Positions 7,547 through 15,845 of a DNA stretch of 21,712 nt are shown here, in pieces (positions within the stretch are counted from its first letter, which is position 1; the number at the start of each line of letters is the position of its first letter). The notes under the pieces were generated by a model. The model had not been told where the DNA came from, did not search any database, and saw only the letters and a list, made by a program, of their open reading frames with translations. The stretch covers positions 1-21,712 of the forward strand of contig CAZYQC010000055.1 of assembly GCA_964649815.1 (NCBI GenBank), in the 5' to 3' direction. Both the position numbers and the translations under genes were made by a program. The stretch comes from G013214665 sp964649815 (GTDB lineage Bacteria; Pseudomonadota; Alphaproteobacteria; Rhodobacterales; Rhodobacteraceae).

Positions 7547-8733
7547 GGCGCAAAGCTCCATTGCACGACGGGATAGCTGGATTTCCAGCCGGTCTTTGGC
7601 CCAAGCGGTTCTGCATGTGCCAGCTCGATCCGCATCAAACTGCCGCCAAAGGCCGCCTGCGCCCGCGATAGTGCCGCTTCGCCTTCCAGCGTGACAACAT
7701 TTGCAACGATCCGGGCGCGCTGGGCGTGGCACATCTTGATCACCTCGTCTGTCAGGCCGCCGCCAATAAAGATCGCGTCGGGCTGCGCGGCACCCTCTAG
7801 TGCCTCGGGCGCGCCGCCGTTCACGATGCTAAGCCGCTGCGCGACCCCCATCGCCTTTGCATTGCGCAAGATACGCTTGGCCCGATCGGCGCGCGGCTCA
7901 AAGGTGGTGGCGGTGGTGGTGCTATTGGCCAAGAGCCACTCGATCGCGATGGAGCCGGACCCGCCGCCAATATCCCAAAGCCGCTCGCCCGCGCGCGGTG
8001 CGAGCGCAGACAGGGTCAGCGCGCGGATCGGACGTTTGGTGATTTGCCCGTCCGTTTCAAACAGATCATCGGGCTGGCCCGAGGCTGAGCTGAGGCTGGC
8101 GCCCGGGCCAGAGACCTCGATGGCGGCGCAAACCGGATGGGCAAAGTCGCCGTCAAGCGTTTGGGCCGTGGCCTCGGTTGCGCGCTCTGCCTCAGAGCCT
8201 ACGGCCTCGAGGATCGTGAGGCGGCTTGCGCCAAAACCAAGCTCGGTCAGGTAGGTGGCCAGTTCGTGCGGTGCGTCTCCGTCCCGCAAAAGCACAATGA
8301 GGCGAACGCCTTGCGCAAGATGCGGCCGCATCTGTGACAAAGGTGCGGCGTGCAGGCCAAGGCATGTTGTTTGTGTCAAAGACCAGCCCAGCCGCGCGGC
8401 CACCCGGGAAAAGGTCGACGGCGCGGTCAGGCATATCCAGTCTTCGGGCGCGAAATGCCGTGCGATGCTGGCGCCTGCGCCAAACCAAAAAGGATCGCCC
8501 GATGCCAAAACGACAACCTGGCGCCCGCGCAGATCCTCTAAGACCTGCAACCCCTCTAGGAACGGGACGGGCCAGGCGATCTTTTCGACCGTTTGATCTG
8601 TGATCATCTCCAAATGCCGAGGCGGCGCCATGACCACCTCTGCACGGGCCACAGCGGCTTGACTTGCCGGGGGCAGTCCCGCAATGCCGTCGGCACCGAT
8701 GCCAACAATGGTGATCCAAGGGGGATTAGCCAT
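7543..8733 (-). CDS. cobL: Precorrin-6Y C5,15-methyltransferase (decarboxylating) CobL
   Basis: CobL is a fused bifunctional enzyme that methylates C5 and C15 of precorrin-6B (the reduced form of 6A) and decarboxylates the C12 acetate side chain, giving precorrin-8. The 396-residue product has an N-terminal CbiE-like tetrapyrrole methylase domain (starting MANPPWITIVGIGADG, with PPRHLEMI and VVLASGDPFWFG) and a C-terminal CbiT-like Rossmann methyltransferase domain with the SAM motif LWDIGGGSGSIAIEWL (about residues 252-267) and a later IFIGGGLTDEV. The start at 8733 is set by family homology; the same minus frame continues far upstream but there it is antisense to cobK. The 5' end overlaps the presumed 5' end of the divergent cobK. 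Confidence 0.94.
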   Translation of the reverse strand: MANPPWITIVGIGADGIAGLPPASQAAVARAEVVMAPPRHLEMITDQTVEKIAWPVPFLEGLQVLEDLRGRQVVVLASGDPFWFGAGASIARHFAPEDWICLTAPSTFSRVAARLGWSLTQTTCLGLHAAPLSQMRPHLAQGVRLIVLLRDGDAPHELATYLTELGFGASRLTILEAVGSEAERATEATAQTLDGDFAHPVCAAIEVSGPGASLSSASGQPDDLFETDGQITKRPIRALTLSALAPRAGERLWDIGGGSGSIAIEWLLANSTTTATTFEPRADRAKRILRNAKAMGVAQRLSIVNGGAPEALEGAAQPDAIFIGGGLTDEVIKMCHAQRARIVANVVTLEGEAALSRAQAAFGGSLMRIELAHAEPLGPKTGWKSSYPVVQWSFAP

Positions 8734-9487
8734 AGCACCCAACATTCTGATCCTTGGCGGTACGACCGAGGCCACCGCGCTTGCCCAAGCTGTTGCCGAA
8801 GCCGGCCTTGCCGGGCAGGTGAGCTTTGCCGGTCGCGTGGATCGCCCAAAACGCCAGCCGCTGCCGCAACGGGTGGGTGGCTTTGGTGGCGCGGACGGCC
8901 TTGCCACGTTTTTGGCCCAGCAGGCGATTACCCATGTCGTCGATGCAACGCATCCCTTCGCCGCCCGAATGAGCCGCAATGCAGTTGCCGCTTGCAAGGT
9001 GGCGGGCGTTCCTCTGGTCGCCCTGACGCGCCCCGCTTGGACGCCGCAAGTGGGGGATGCCTGGACGCGCGTGTCGACGATCGCTGAGGCGGCGGCCTGT
9101 CTGTCGGGCGTGGGGCAGAACGTGCTGCTGGCGATTGGGCGCATACATATCGGTGCCTTCGCCGACCAAGCCCAGCACCATTATGTGTTGCGTCTGGTCG
9201 ATCCCCCAAAAGAGCGGCCCCCGTTCCCAAGCCACGAGGTCATCGTGGCGCGTGGGCCCTTCACGATGGAAAGCGACCTGGCCATGATGCAGGCGCGCGG
9301 GATCGAGGTTGTTGTGTCCAAAAACTCTGGCGGCAAAGGTGCTTACGCCAAGATCGCGGCCGCGCGCGAGATGGGCATCCCCGTGATCATGATCGACCGC
9401 CCGCACATCCCCCAGCGGACCGAAGTCGGGCGCATCGCCGATGTTTTGCGCTGGATCGATCATTCTGAAACGGACCGCGGCGTGTAG
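8708..9487 (+). CDS. cobK: Precorrin-6A reductase CobK
   Basis: CobK reduces precorrin-6A to precorrin-6B with NADPH in the aerobic corrin pathway. The product (259 residues from the ATG at 8708) has the N-terminal nucleotide-binding segment NILILGGTTEATALAQAVAE, then HVVDATHPFAARMS, the PAW segment (LTRPAWTPQ), and the C-terminal VVSKNSGGKGAYAKIAAARE typical of CobK/CbiJ. It is the only cob gene on the plus strand within the minus-strand operon. Its 3' end overlaps cobJ by 28 bases and its 5' end overlaps cobL. The start is unsure: no ribosome-binding site precedes the ATG at 8708, whereas AAGGGGGA (8718-8725) lies ideally before an ATA at 8732, near where family members usually begin. Confidence 0.92.
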   Translation: MVIQGGLAIAPNILILGGTTEATALAQAVAEAGLAGQVSFAGRVDRPKRQPLPQRVGGFGGADGLATFLAQQAITHVVDATHPFAARMSRNAVAACKVAGVPLVALTRPAWTPQVGDAWTRVSTIAEAAACLSGVGQNVLLAIGRIHIGAFADQAQHHYVLRLVDPPKERPPFPSHEVIVARGPFTMESDLAMMQARGIEVVVSKNSGGKGAYAKIAAAREMGIPVIMIDRPHIPQRTEVGRIADVLRWIDHSETDRGV

Positions 9488-10212
9488 ACAAAGGGCGCAC
9501 CATCGCGTTCGATGAGGCGTGTTGTCGATGACCCTACGATCACCATAGTTCGCATGTCGGCCATATCGGCTGTCGTGTCTTGCAACGGGACCACGCGCAG
9601 AGTTTCCTGAGCTGTGCTGACCGCGCGGGCAAAGATCACTGGCCGATTGTCACCACAGGCGGATTTCAGAATTTCAAGCGTCTTTTCAAACCCTTCGGGC
9701 CGAGACTTGGAGCGTGGGTTGTAAAAGGCCATTGCGAAATCAGCCTCGGCTGCGAGGCGAAGACGACGTTCGATGATGGCCCAGGGCTTGAGGTTGTCCG
9801 ACAGGTTGATCGCACAGAAATCATGGCCCAACGGCGCGCCCGCGCGGGCCGCTGCGGCAAGCATCGCGGTTATTCCAGGCAGTACGCGAATGTCCAGATC
9901 GCGCCACGCCAACGGGCCAGCTTCGACCGCTTCGAAAACCGCGGCGGCCATCGCAAAAACGCCCGGATCGCCGGAAGAGACGACCACAACCTTTTTGCCC
10001 TCTGCCGCCATCGACAGCGCGTGACGCGACCGGTCAAGCTCGACCCGGTTGTCGCTGGGATGCAGCGTCAGCCCAGGGCGTTCCGCCACGCGCGCGACAT
10101 AGGGGATATAGCCGACCACATCCGTCGCCTGCGCCAGCGCCTCGGCAACCTCGGGCGTCACCAGCGCGTCAGCACCGGGCCCAAGCCCCGCAATCGAGAG
10201 CCAGCCGCTCAA
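9460..10212 (-). CDS. cobJ: Precorrin-3B C17-methyltransferase CobJ
   Basis: CobJ methylates C17 of precorrin-3B and drives the ring contraction that yields precorrin-4. The 250-residue product has the tetrapyrrole methylase motifs IAGLGPGADALVTPE (7-21), VVGYIPYV (32-39), the GDPG loop in VVVVSSGDPGVFAMA (75-89), and LGHDFCAINLSDNLKPW, a CobJ/CbiH hallmark. AFYNPRSKSRPE follows. The start codon is TTG at 10212, which forms a TTGA overlap with the cobI stop and is preceded by an AAGGGCGG ribosome-binding site about 8 bases upstream. Downstream it converges with cobK, overlapping its 3' end by 28 bases. Confidence 0.95.
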   Translation of the reverse strand: MSGWLSIAGLGPGADALVTPEVAEALAQATDVVGYIPYVARVAERPGLTLHPSDNRVELDRSRHALSMAAEGKKVVVVSSGDPGVFAMAAAVFEAVEAGPLAWRDLDIRVLPGITAMLAAAARAGAPLGHDFCAINLSDNLKPWAIIERRLRLAAEADFAMAFYNPRSKSRPEGFEKTLEILKSACGDNRPVIFARAVSTAQETLRVVPLQDTTADMADMRTMVIVGSSTTRLIERDGAPFVYTPRSVSE

Positions 10213-10937
10213 GGCCGCCGCCCTTGGCCGTGAACCACGATGATCGAGAAATAGGGCGTCACCTTGTCAGCCGCGTCCGACAGTTTTTGAACCGTTTGTT
10301 TGGGCATCGTGGCAAATTCGATCAGCCAAGCTTTTTCATATTTTCCAGAGGCTTGCAGTGCTCTTTTCACCTTATCGATGTTGCGGCCAATCTTCATGAC
10401 CACCAGCGCATCTGTGTCGCGCATTTGTGTGGTCAACGTGGCCTCGTCCAGCGTTCCCATCAGAACGGTCAGGATGTCATCACCCCATGTCACAGGCATG
10501 CCTGTGGCCGTCCAAGCGCCCGACATGCCCGTGATCGCAGGCACCACGTCGACAGGAACATCACCGCGCAGGCGTTCGTAGAGATGCATGAAAGATCCAT
10601 AGAAAAACGGATCGCCTTCGCACAGGACAACCACGTCCTCTCCGCTTTCGGCCAAAGCGCGGATGCGCGCTGTGCTTTCGGCGTAGAACGCGCTGAGACA
10701 CGCGTTATAGGCCGGATCGCTGAGTGGAATTTCCGTTGTAACCGGATATTCCATCGGATACTCGGTCGCGCCCTGTGGCATTAACGGATCCGCCAAGGTC
10801 CGCGCCTGACCCGGACGGCCCGCTTTGCGAAAATAGGCGATATGTTTGGCGTTTCGCACAAGCCGGTCGGCCTTGACGCTCAACAACTCTGGGTCGCCAG
10901 GCCCCAGCCCTACGCCGTAGACAGTGCCGGTGCTCAT
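10209..10937 (-). CDS. cobI: Precorrin-2 C20-methyltransferase CobI
   Basis: CobI methylates precorrin-2 at C20 to form precorrin-3A, the substrate for CobG. The 242-residue product contains YGVGLGPGDPELLSVKA (7-23), the family-typical AYFRKAGRPGQAR (34-46), VVVLCEGDPFFYGSFMHLYERL (102-123) and VPAITGMSGAWTATGMPVTWGDD. The start at 10937 gives an ATGA overlap with the cobH stop; the frame extends upstream inside cobH but that part is not CobI-like. The stop overlaps the TTG start of cobJ. Confidence 0.95.
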   Translation of the reverse strand: MSTGTVYGVGLGPGDPELLSVKADRLVRNAKHIAYFRKAGRPGQARTLADPLMPQGATEYPMEYPVTTEIPLSDPAYNACLSAFYAESTARIRALAESGEDVVVLCEGDPFFYGSFMHLYERLRGDVPVDVVPAITGMSGAWTATGMPVTWGDDILTVLMGTLDEATLTTQMRDTDALVVMKIGRNIDKVKRALQASGKYEKAWLIEFATMPKQTVQKLSDAADKVTPYFSIIVVHGQGRRP

Positions 10938-11563
10938 TCTGCGCGGCTTCCGATTGCGTTCACGGCGGCCACCGTGATCGCGCTGCCGCCCAGACGGCCT
11001 TCGACGATCACGCAAGGCACCGGCTGGGCCGCAAAGAGGGCATCTTTGCTTTCGACCGCCCCCACAAACCCCACCGGACACCCGATGATCGCTGCAGGGC
11101 GCGGGCAATCGGGGTCTTCGAGCATATTGAGCAGGTGAAAGAGCGCGGTTGGGGCATTGCCAATCGCGACCAAGGCGCCTGCGAGATGTGGGCGCCACAA
11201 TTCGAGCGCCGCAGCCGAGCGCGTGTTGCCCATCTTGGCGGCAAGCTCGCGAACGCCGTCGGCATGCAGGGTGCAGATCACCTCATTGTTGGCGGGCATA
11301 CGGGCGCGTGTCACACCCTCAGAGACCATGCGCGCGTCACACAAAATCGGCGCGCCCGCCTCAAGAGCTGTGCGCGCTGCAGGTACGAAGCCTTTGGAAA
11401 AGCGGACATAATCCTCTAGCCCGACCATGCCTGCGGCATGAATCATGCGCACGGCAACTTGTTCTTCATCCGCATCAAAGCGGTCAAGGTTTGCCTCCGC
11501 CCGGATGGTTGCAAACGATTGTTTGTAGATGGCGGCGCCGTCTGTTTCGTATTCGTAGGGCAT
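10934..11563 (-). CDS. cobH: Precorrin-8X methylmutase CobH
   Basis: CobH moves the methyl group from C11 to C12, converting precorrin-8 to hydrogenobyrinic acid. The 209-residue product matches the family in length and has the catalytic histidine in VRMIHAAGM (His42), which corresponds to the active-site His of the Pseudomonas denitrificans enzyme. Other typical stretches are ILCDARMVSEGVTRARMPANN, IGNAPTALFHLLNML, and IGCPVGFVGAVESKDAL. The start at 11563 overlaps the cobG stop by one base (TGATG) and the stop overlaps cobI as ATGA. Confidence 0.96.
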   Translation of the reverse strand: MPYEYETDGAAIYKQSFATIRAEANLDRFDADEEQVAVRMIHAAGMVGLEDYVRFSKGFVPAARTALEAGAPILCDARMVSEGVTRARMPANNEVICTLHADGVRELAAKMGNTRSAAALELWRPHLAGALVAIGNAPTALFHLLNMLEDPDCPRPAAIIGCPVGFVGAVESKDALFAAQPVPCVIVEGRLGGSAITVAAVNAIGSRAE

Positions 11564-12471
11564 CACACGTCTGCTGTTTCTGTGGTCACGTTCGACCCGC
11601 GCTCTTCCCACGGATGCTCTGGGTCTACAAGGTCTGGGTTTTGCGCATCTTCCAGCAAGATCGCACGCCACGGCGTCGTGCGCAGGGCGCTCGGCGCCGC
11701 GCGCGTGATGAACGCGGCCAGTGCCGCTGCCGAATGTGCGCCGGCTGGCGCGGCGCACAGGATGCCCTGCGCATTGCGCCCGATCTTTGGCGCGGCGGTC
11801 GCAGGTGCCGGTTGGGCATGCATCCAATCGGGGGGAAGGGCGGTTGTCTCTAGATGGCGGGCCATCCGTCCGGCGGTGGAGCCTCCGGTTGCAAGGAACC
11901 ATTCGGCCATATCGACAAGTGCCGTTGCCGCTGTCTCTAAGGTCACAGCGCGGCCCAGGGTGCTTCCATCGGCTCTTAGGATCAATGCATGCGCCTCAGT
12001 GACCTCGAACCTGAAATCAGCCGAGGCCTCCTGCAAAACCCGCTCAGGCCCGCAATCTATGCCGATGCCCATTTTCGCGGGCAGTTCAGGCAGCTGCGCC
12101 AGATGCTTCAAAAGCTGATCATGTAGGCGCACGTTCATGTCCTGGGCCGCCCAGAGCGGGGTCATCAGGATGTTACGCCGGTGTTCATAAGCGGCATCTG
12201 GGTCCAAAAGGTCGAGCGCAGCCAGACCGCGCACCAACGGCGCATAGGTGTCTTCGCGAACGCCGCGAAGCTGGATGTTCGAGCGGATGGTGAACTCCAG
12301 CAAGCCATTGCCAAACTGCTGGGCGAGGGTGCAAAGACCTAAGGTCTGGTCTGTCGTCAGGCGCGACAGATGTGGCCGGACGCGGACCAGATACCCGTCT
12401 TCGGCCATCATGGGGCGATAGGCCGTGGGGCACCACCCGTAAGGTTCGGCTTTGCGTTTGATCCCGCTCAT
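11563..12471 (-). CDS. cobG: CobG-like precorrin-3B synthase lacking the C-terminal 4Fe-4S motif region
   Basis: CobG is the oxygen-dependent enzyme that hydroxylates precorrin-3A at C20 and forms the gamma-lactone of precorrin-3B. It belongs to the sulfite/nitrite reductase-like family and the characterised enzyme carries a 4Fe-4S cluster. This 302-residue product has the expected N-terminal half (GWCPTAYRPMMAEDGYLVRVRP, LIRSN-type TIRSNIQLRGV at 61-71, EHRRNILMTPL at 96-105) and the second-half start LRTTPWRAILLE (263-274). It then ends after LVDPEHPW plus about 14 unrelated residues. The cysteine motifs that normally follow are absent; the only cysteines are 14, 47, 140 and 239. P. denitrificans CobG is about 459 residues. 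cobH starts at once (TGATG), so no room is left for the missing part. The start overlaps the cobN stop as ATGA. Confidence 0.88.
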   Translation of the reverse strand: MSGIKRKAEPYGWCPTAYRPMMAEDGYLVRVRPHLSRLTTDQTLGLCTLAQQFGNGLLEFTIRSNIQLRGVREDTYAPLVRGLAALDLLDPDAAYEHRRNILMTPLWAAQDMNVRLHDQLLKHLAQLPELPAKMGIGIDCGPERVLQEASADFRFEVTEAHALILRADGSTLGRAVTLETAATALVDMAEWFLATGGSTAGRMARHLETTALPPDWMHAQPAPATAAPKIGRNAQGILCAAPAGAHSAAALAAFITRAAPSALRTTPWRAILLEDAQNPDLVDPEHPWEERGSNVTTETADV

Positions 12472-15400
12472 TGGGCCGCTTCCAGGCCCATGCGGATTGA
12501 GTTGCGCCGCGTGGTCCACAGACCTGCCTCATGCAAGGCCGCAAACTGGTCGACCATCGCCTGATAGGCGCCTGGATTGGCCTCTTGCAAGAATTCGGTC
12601 ACGTCCGGGTCGCCAAGTGTCGCGTCGTGATATTGATCAAACAAATGCGACCCCACGACACCGGCCAAATGCGCAAACGCGGCCATGTGATCCAGCGTTG
12701 CTGCGATCTCGGCCCCGCCGCGAAAGCCGTGGCGCATCATGCCGCGCAGCCACTCGGGCTGTGTTGCGCGGGCCTGGACCACGCGCGCGATCTCTTCGGG
12801 AAGGGCGCGGGCCCGTGGGCGATCTGGCTGCGTTGCGTCAAGGTGATAAAGCTGCGCCTTGCCGCCGGTGACGGATTGCGCGGCGGCGAACCCAGCCTCG
12901 TGCGCGGCGTAATCAGAGGCCATCAGCAAATCGGTTTCCGGCAAATCCTGCAGATGAACAAAGCTATCGGCCTGTGCGACCCGCGCGCGCAGACCCTCTT
13001 CGTCCAGCTGTCCGTCAAGCCCGTCATAGGCATAGGCGCTGGCCTTTAGCCAGGCCTCTCCGGCGGCGCGGCGCCCTTCGTCGGAATAATCGTCCAGATG
13101 CGCGCCAATGCCCAAGCCAAAGGCCCCAGGTGCAGGGCCGTAGACACGCGCCGAAGGCGCATGGCCCGCATAAGGGTTCCAATCAGGGGCTTCGTCGCGA
13201 TCTGCCAGCGCCCTGACGGCCTGACCAAAGAGCGTCGAAAGCGTGGGAAAGACATCACGGAACAAGCCCGACACGCGCAGCGTGACGTCGATACGCGGGC
13301 GGTCCAAATCCGTGATCGGCAACACCTCGATCCCCGAGACACGCTCTGATCCCTGGTCCCACACCGGCTTGCACCCCAAAAGATGCAGGGCCATCGCAAA
13401 TTCCTCGCCCGCGGTTCGCATCGTGGCCGATCCCCATAGATCGACGACCAGACCTTTGGGCCAATCCCCTTCGTCCTGCAGATGTTGGCGCACCAACTCT
13501 TCGGCCAGCTTGACCCCCTGGGCATAGGCTGCGCGCGTCGGCACAGAGCGCGGGTCGGTGGTAAACAGGTTGCGCCCGGTGGGCAAAACGTCTGTGCGCC
13601 CACGATAGGGCGACCCCGAAGGCCCGCCCGCAATCCGGTGGCCATCCAGGGTGCGCAGCAAGCTCATACGCTCCGACGCGGTCGACGGATCGGTTTCATA
13701 AGGGCTCGCCCCTTCTTGCGCGCGCCCCCAAATGTGCAGGCCATCGCCGAATTGGCTTTCTTTGATGTCGCACACAAACCTGTCGATCCGCGTGATGGCT
13801 TCGGCGGAACACGTTGCCTTTTCAAGCCCTAAATCATGTTCTAATCCAATGGCTTGCGCTTCGTCCCTGATGTCGTTTTGCAGCCGGTCCCGGCGCCTTG
13901 GGTCCAAACCATCCGCGTTTGAAAACTCGTCCAGCAAGGCCTCAAGATAGGCCAGCCGATCCGGCGTCGCGCTCGATTTCTGAGGCGGTGGCAAATGCCC
14001 CAACGTGACCGCCCCGATGCGCCGTTTGGCTTGCGCGGCCTCGCCCGGGTCGTTCACGATAAACGGATAGACCACCGGTTTGGAGCCGATCAACGCCTCG
14101 GGCCAGCACGCATTGGAGAGTGCGACGGATTTTCCAGGCAACCATTCCAACGTGCCATGTGCGCCAATATGGATAAGCGCATCGCATTGCTGCCGCAGCC
14201 ACAGGTAAAACGCCACATAGGCGTGACAGGGCACGCGCGCCAAGTCGTGATATTCGTCCTCGCGCAGGTCTGGCGCGCCGCGCTCGGGCTGCAAGGCGAT
14301 CAGAACGTTGCCCCGGCGCGTGGCGGCAAAGTGAAATGCGCCGCCCTGCGCCTCTTGCGCCGGATCACCCCAAGCCGCAGCCAGATCGTCTTGCAGCGAA
14401 ATGGGCAGGGTTTTGAGCGCGTCGCGGTATGCCTCTAACGGCCAGGCGATCGTCTCATCGCTCAGAGCCTCCGACAGTGCCAAATTGCCCCCGCCCCGGA
14501 TAGGGTCCGCGGCCCCGTGGTCAAGGTGTTGAACGATAGGGGCAAGAGGCCCCGGATCGCGTTCGGGGCGGGCATGCGTGACGTAACCCGCATCGCCCAG
14601 ATCCGACAGGATCGCCTGGGCCGAGGCCAGCGGGTCCAGGCCCACCGCATGCGCCATATTCCAGGCCTTGCCCGGGTAGGTCGACAGAACCAATGAGAGC
14701 CGTCGCGCGCCAGCCGGTTTGCGCGCCAGATCGACCCAAGCCTGCACCTTGTCGGCGATGGCCTCGATCCGCTCTGCGTCGGCCTTATGCGCCCAACGCG
14801 CGAATTCCAGATGCGGATCCTGCGCTTGTGGCTCTTTGAATGAGGCCACGCCCGCAAAAAGCCGCCCGTCGACCTCGGGCAAAACCACATGCATCGCCAA
14901 ATCGGCCGGCGACAGACCGCGTTCCGCCTCTTCCCAGGCGTCGCGCATGGATGTTGCCAGGGCCAGCTGGAAAACCGGTACGTCGCCCGCGTCCAAGGGG
15001 CTGTCGCCGTCACTGCCCTTGCCGCTAAAGGCCGTGGCATTCACGATTGCCGCGGGCTTGAGCGCAGAGATTTGATCCTTGAGCCACCCCGCTGCGTCTG
15101 GGGCCTTGAGCGACGGGGCGAACAATCCCAAAACCGAAAACCCACGCGCCTTGAGCGCCGCAAAAATCGACCGAACCGGGTCGAGGTCAGCGGCGGAAAG
15201 ATATGCGCGATAAAAACTGACGATGACGAGGGGCTTTTCTTGCGCCTCAAAACGCTCGGGCGCGATCACACCGCACTCAGGTGTCCAGGCGCCAGTCATA
15301 GGCAGGGCCTTGGACCCAGGCACAGGCCCCGCATAGAGGCCAGAGGCGAGCGCCATCTGCGCAAGAGCCGCCTGCGCCGCCACTTCGCCGCCTGTGTCGC

Positions 15401-15833
15401 ACAGATGCGACAAGCGTCTCAGCGTGGACATCGGCAGCGTCGAATACGCATCCAATCGCGTGTCCACACGCCCGTCCGCTGGCAACACCGCAACCGCAAT
15501 GCCGTTGCGCTGGGCAAGCTGTTGCACTTGCTCAAGACCATAGGCCCAGTAAGGCACCCCGCCGATCAAGCGGATAAGAATGCCTTTCGCGCCGACAAGC
15601 GTTTGCTCGATATAGGTATCGACCGACAGCGGATGCTTGAGCGCTGCCAAATTCGCCAGGCGCAGACTTGGCATCTTGCCGTCGGGGCCGCCGCCGCGAT
15701 GCCAGCCCGCCGCAAACGCACCAAGATCGCTGTCGGAAAACGAGAGCACAACCAGATCGCCCGGGGTTTGACCCAGATCGGTTGGGGTTTCCGTTTCCTC
15801 TAACCCGTGGCTTTCCCGAAAGACGACATGCAT
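12468..15833 (-). CDS. cobN: Cobaltochelatase large subunit CobN
   Basis: CobN is the large porphyrin-binding-type subunit of the aerobic ATP-dependent cobaltochelatase CobNST, which inserts Co(II) into hydrogenobyrinic acid a,c-diamide. The 1121-residue protein belongs to the CobN/magnesium chelatase H family. Recognisable stretches are LIRLIGGVPYWAYGLEQ near residue 87, IHIGAHGTLEWLPGKSVALS in the middle, YPFIVNDPGEAAQAKRRIGAVTLGHLPPP after it, and GNPY-like DWNPYAGHAPSARVYGPAPGAFG followed by YDGLDGQLDEE near the C-terminus. P. denitrificans CobN is somewhat longer (about 1275), mainly in loops. cobS and cobT are not in this window and must be elsewhere. It starts 12 bases after the cobW stop and its stop overlaps cobG. 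Confidence 0.96.
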   Translation of the reverse strand: MHVVFRESHGLEETETPTDLGQTPGDLVVLSFSDSDLGAFAAGWHRGGGPDGKMPSLRLANLAALKHPLSVDTYIEQTLVGAKGILIRLIGGVPYWAYGLEQVQQLAQRNGIAVAVLPADGRVDTRLDAYSTLPMSTLRRLSHLCDTGGEVAAQAALAQMALASGLYAGPVPGSKALPMTGAWTPECGVIAPERFEAQEKPLVIVSFYRAYLSAADLDPVRSIFAALKARGFSVLGLFAPSLKAPDAAGWLKDQISALKPAAIVNATAFSGKGSDGDSPLDAGDVPVFQLALATSMRDAWEEAERGLSPADLAMHVVLPEVDGRLFAGVASFKEPQAQDPHLEFARWAHKADAERIEAIADKVQAWVDLARKPAGARRLSLVLSTYPGKAWNMAHAVGLDPLASAQAILSDLGDAGYVTHARPERDPGPLAPIVQHLDHGAADPIRGGGNLALSEALSDETIAWPLEAYRDALKTLPISLQDDLAAAWGDPAQEAQGGAFHFAATRRGNVLIALQPERGAPDLREDEYHDLARVPCHAYVAFYLWLRQQCDALIHIGAHGTLEWLPGKSVALSNACWPEALIGSKPVVYPFIVNDPGEAAQAKRRIGAVTLGHLPPPQKSSATPDRLAYLEALLDEFSNADGLDPRRRDRLQNDIRDEAQAIGLEHDLGLEKATCSAEAITRIDRFVCDIKESQFGDGLHIWGRAQEGASPYETDPSTASERMSLLRTLDGHRIAGGPSGSPYRGRTDVLPTGRNLFTTDPRSVPTRAAYAQGVKLAEELVRQHLQDEGDWPKGLVVDLWGSATMRTAGEEFAMALHLLGCKPVWDQGSERVSGIEVLPITDLDRPRIDVTLRVSGLFRDVFPTLSTLFGQAVRALADRDEAPDWNPYAGHAPSARVYGPAPGAFGLGIGAHLDDYSDEGRRAAGEAWLKASAYAYDGLDGQLDEEGLRARVAQADSFVHLQDLPETDLLMASDYAAHEAGFAAAQSVTGGKAQLYHLDATQPDRPRARALPEEIARVVQARATQPEWLRGMMRHGFRGGAEIAATLDHMAAFAHLAGVVGSHLFDQYHDATLGDPDVTEFLQEANPGAYQAMVDQFAALHEAGLWTTRRNSIRMGLEAAQ

Positions 15834-15845
15834 GCGCGCACCAGT

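Noticed and set aside
8734..9144. An N-terminal extension of CobL of about 137 residues
   Set aside because: The frame is open but antisense to cobK, and CobL homologues begin at the MANPPWITIVGIG position.
11564..11700. A frameshift in cobG hiding the missing cysteine region
   Set aside because: All frames between the last CobG-like residues and the cobH start were read; none encodes the cysteine motifs, so the region is absent rather than frameshifted.
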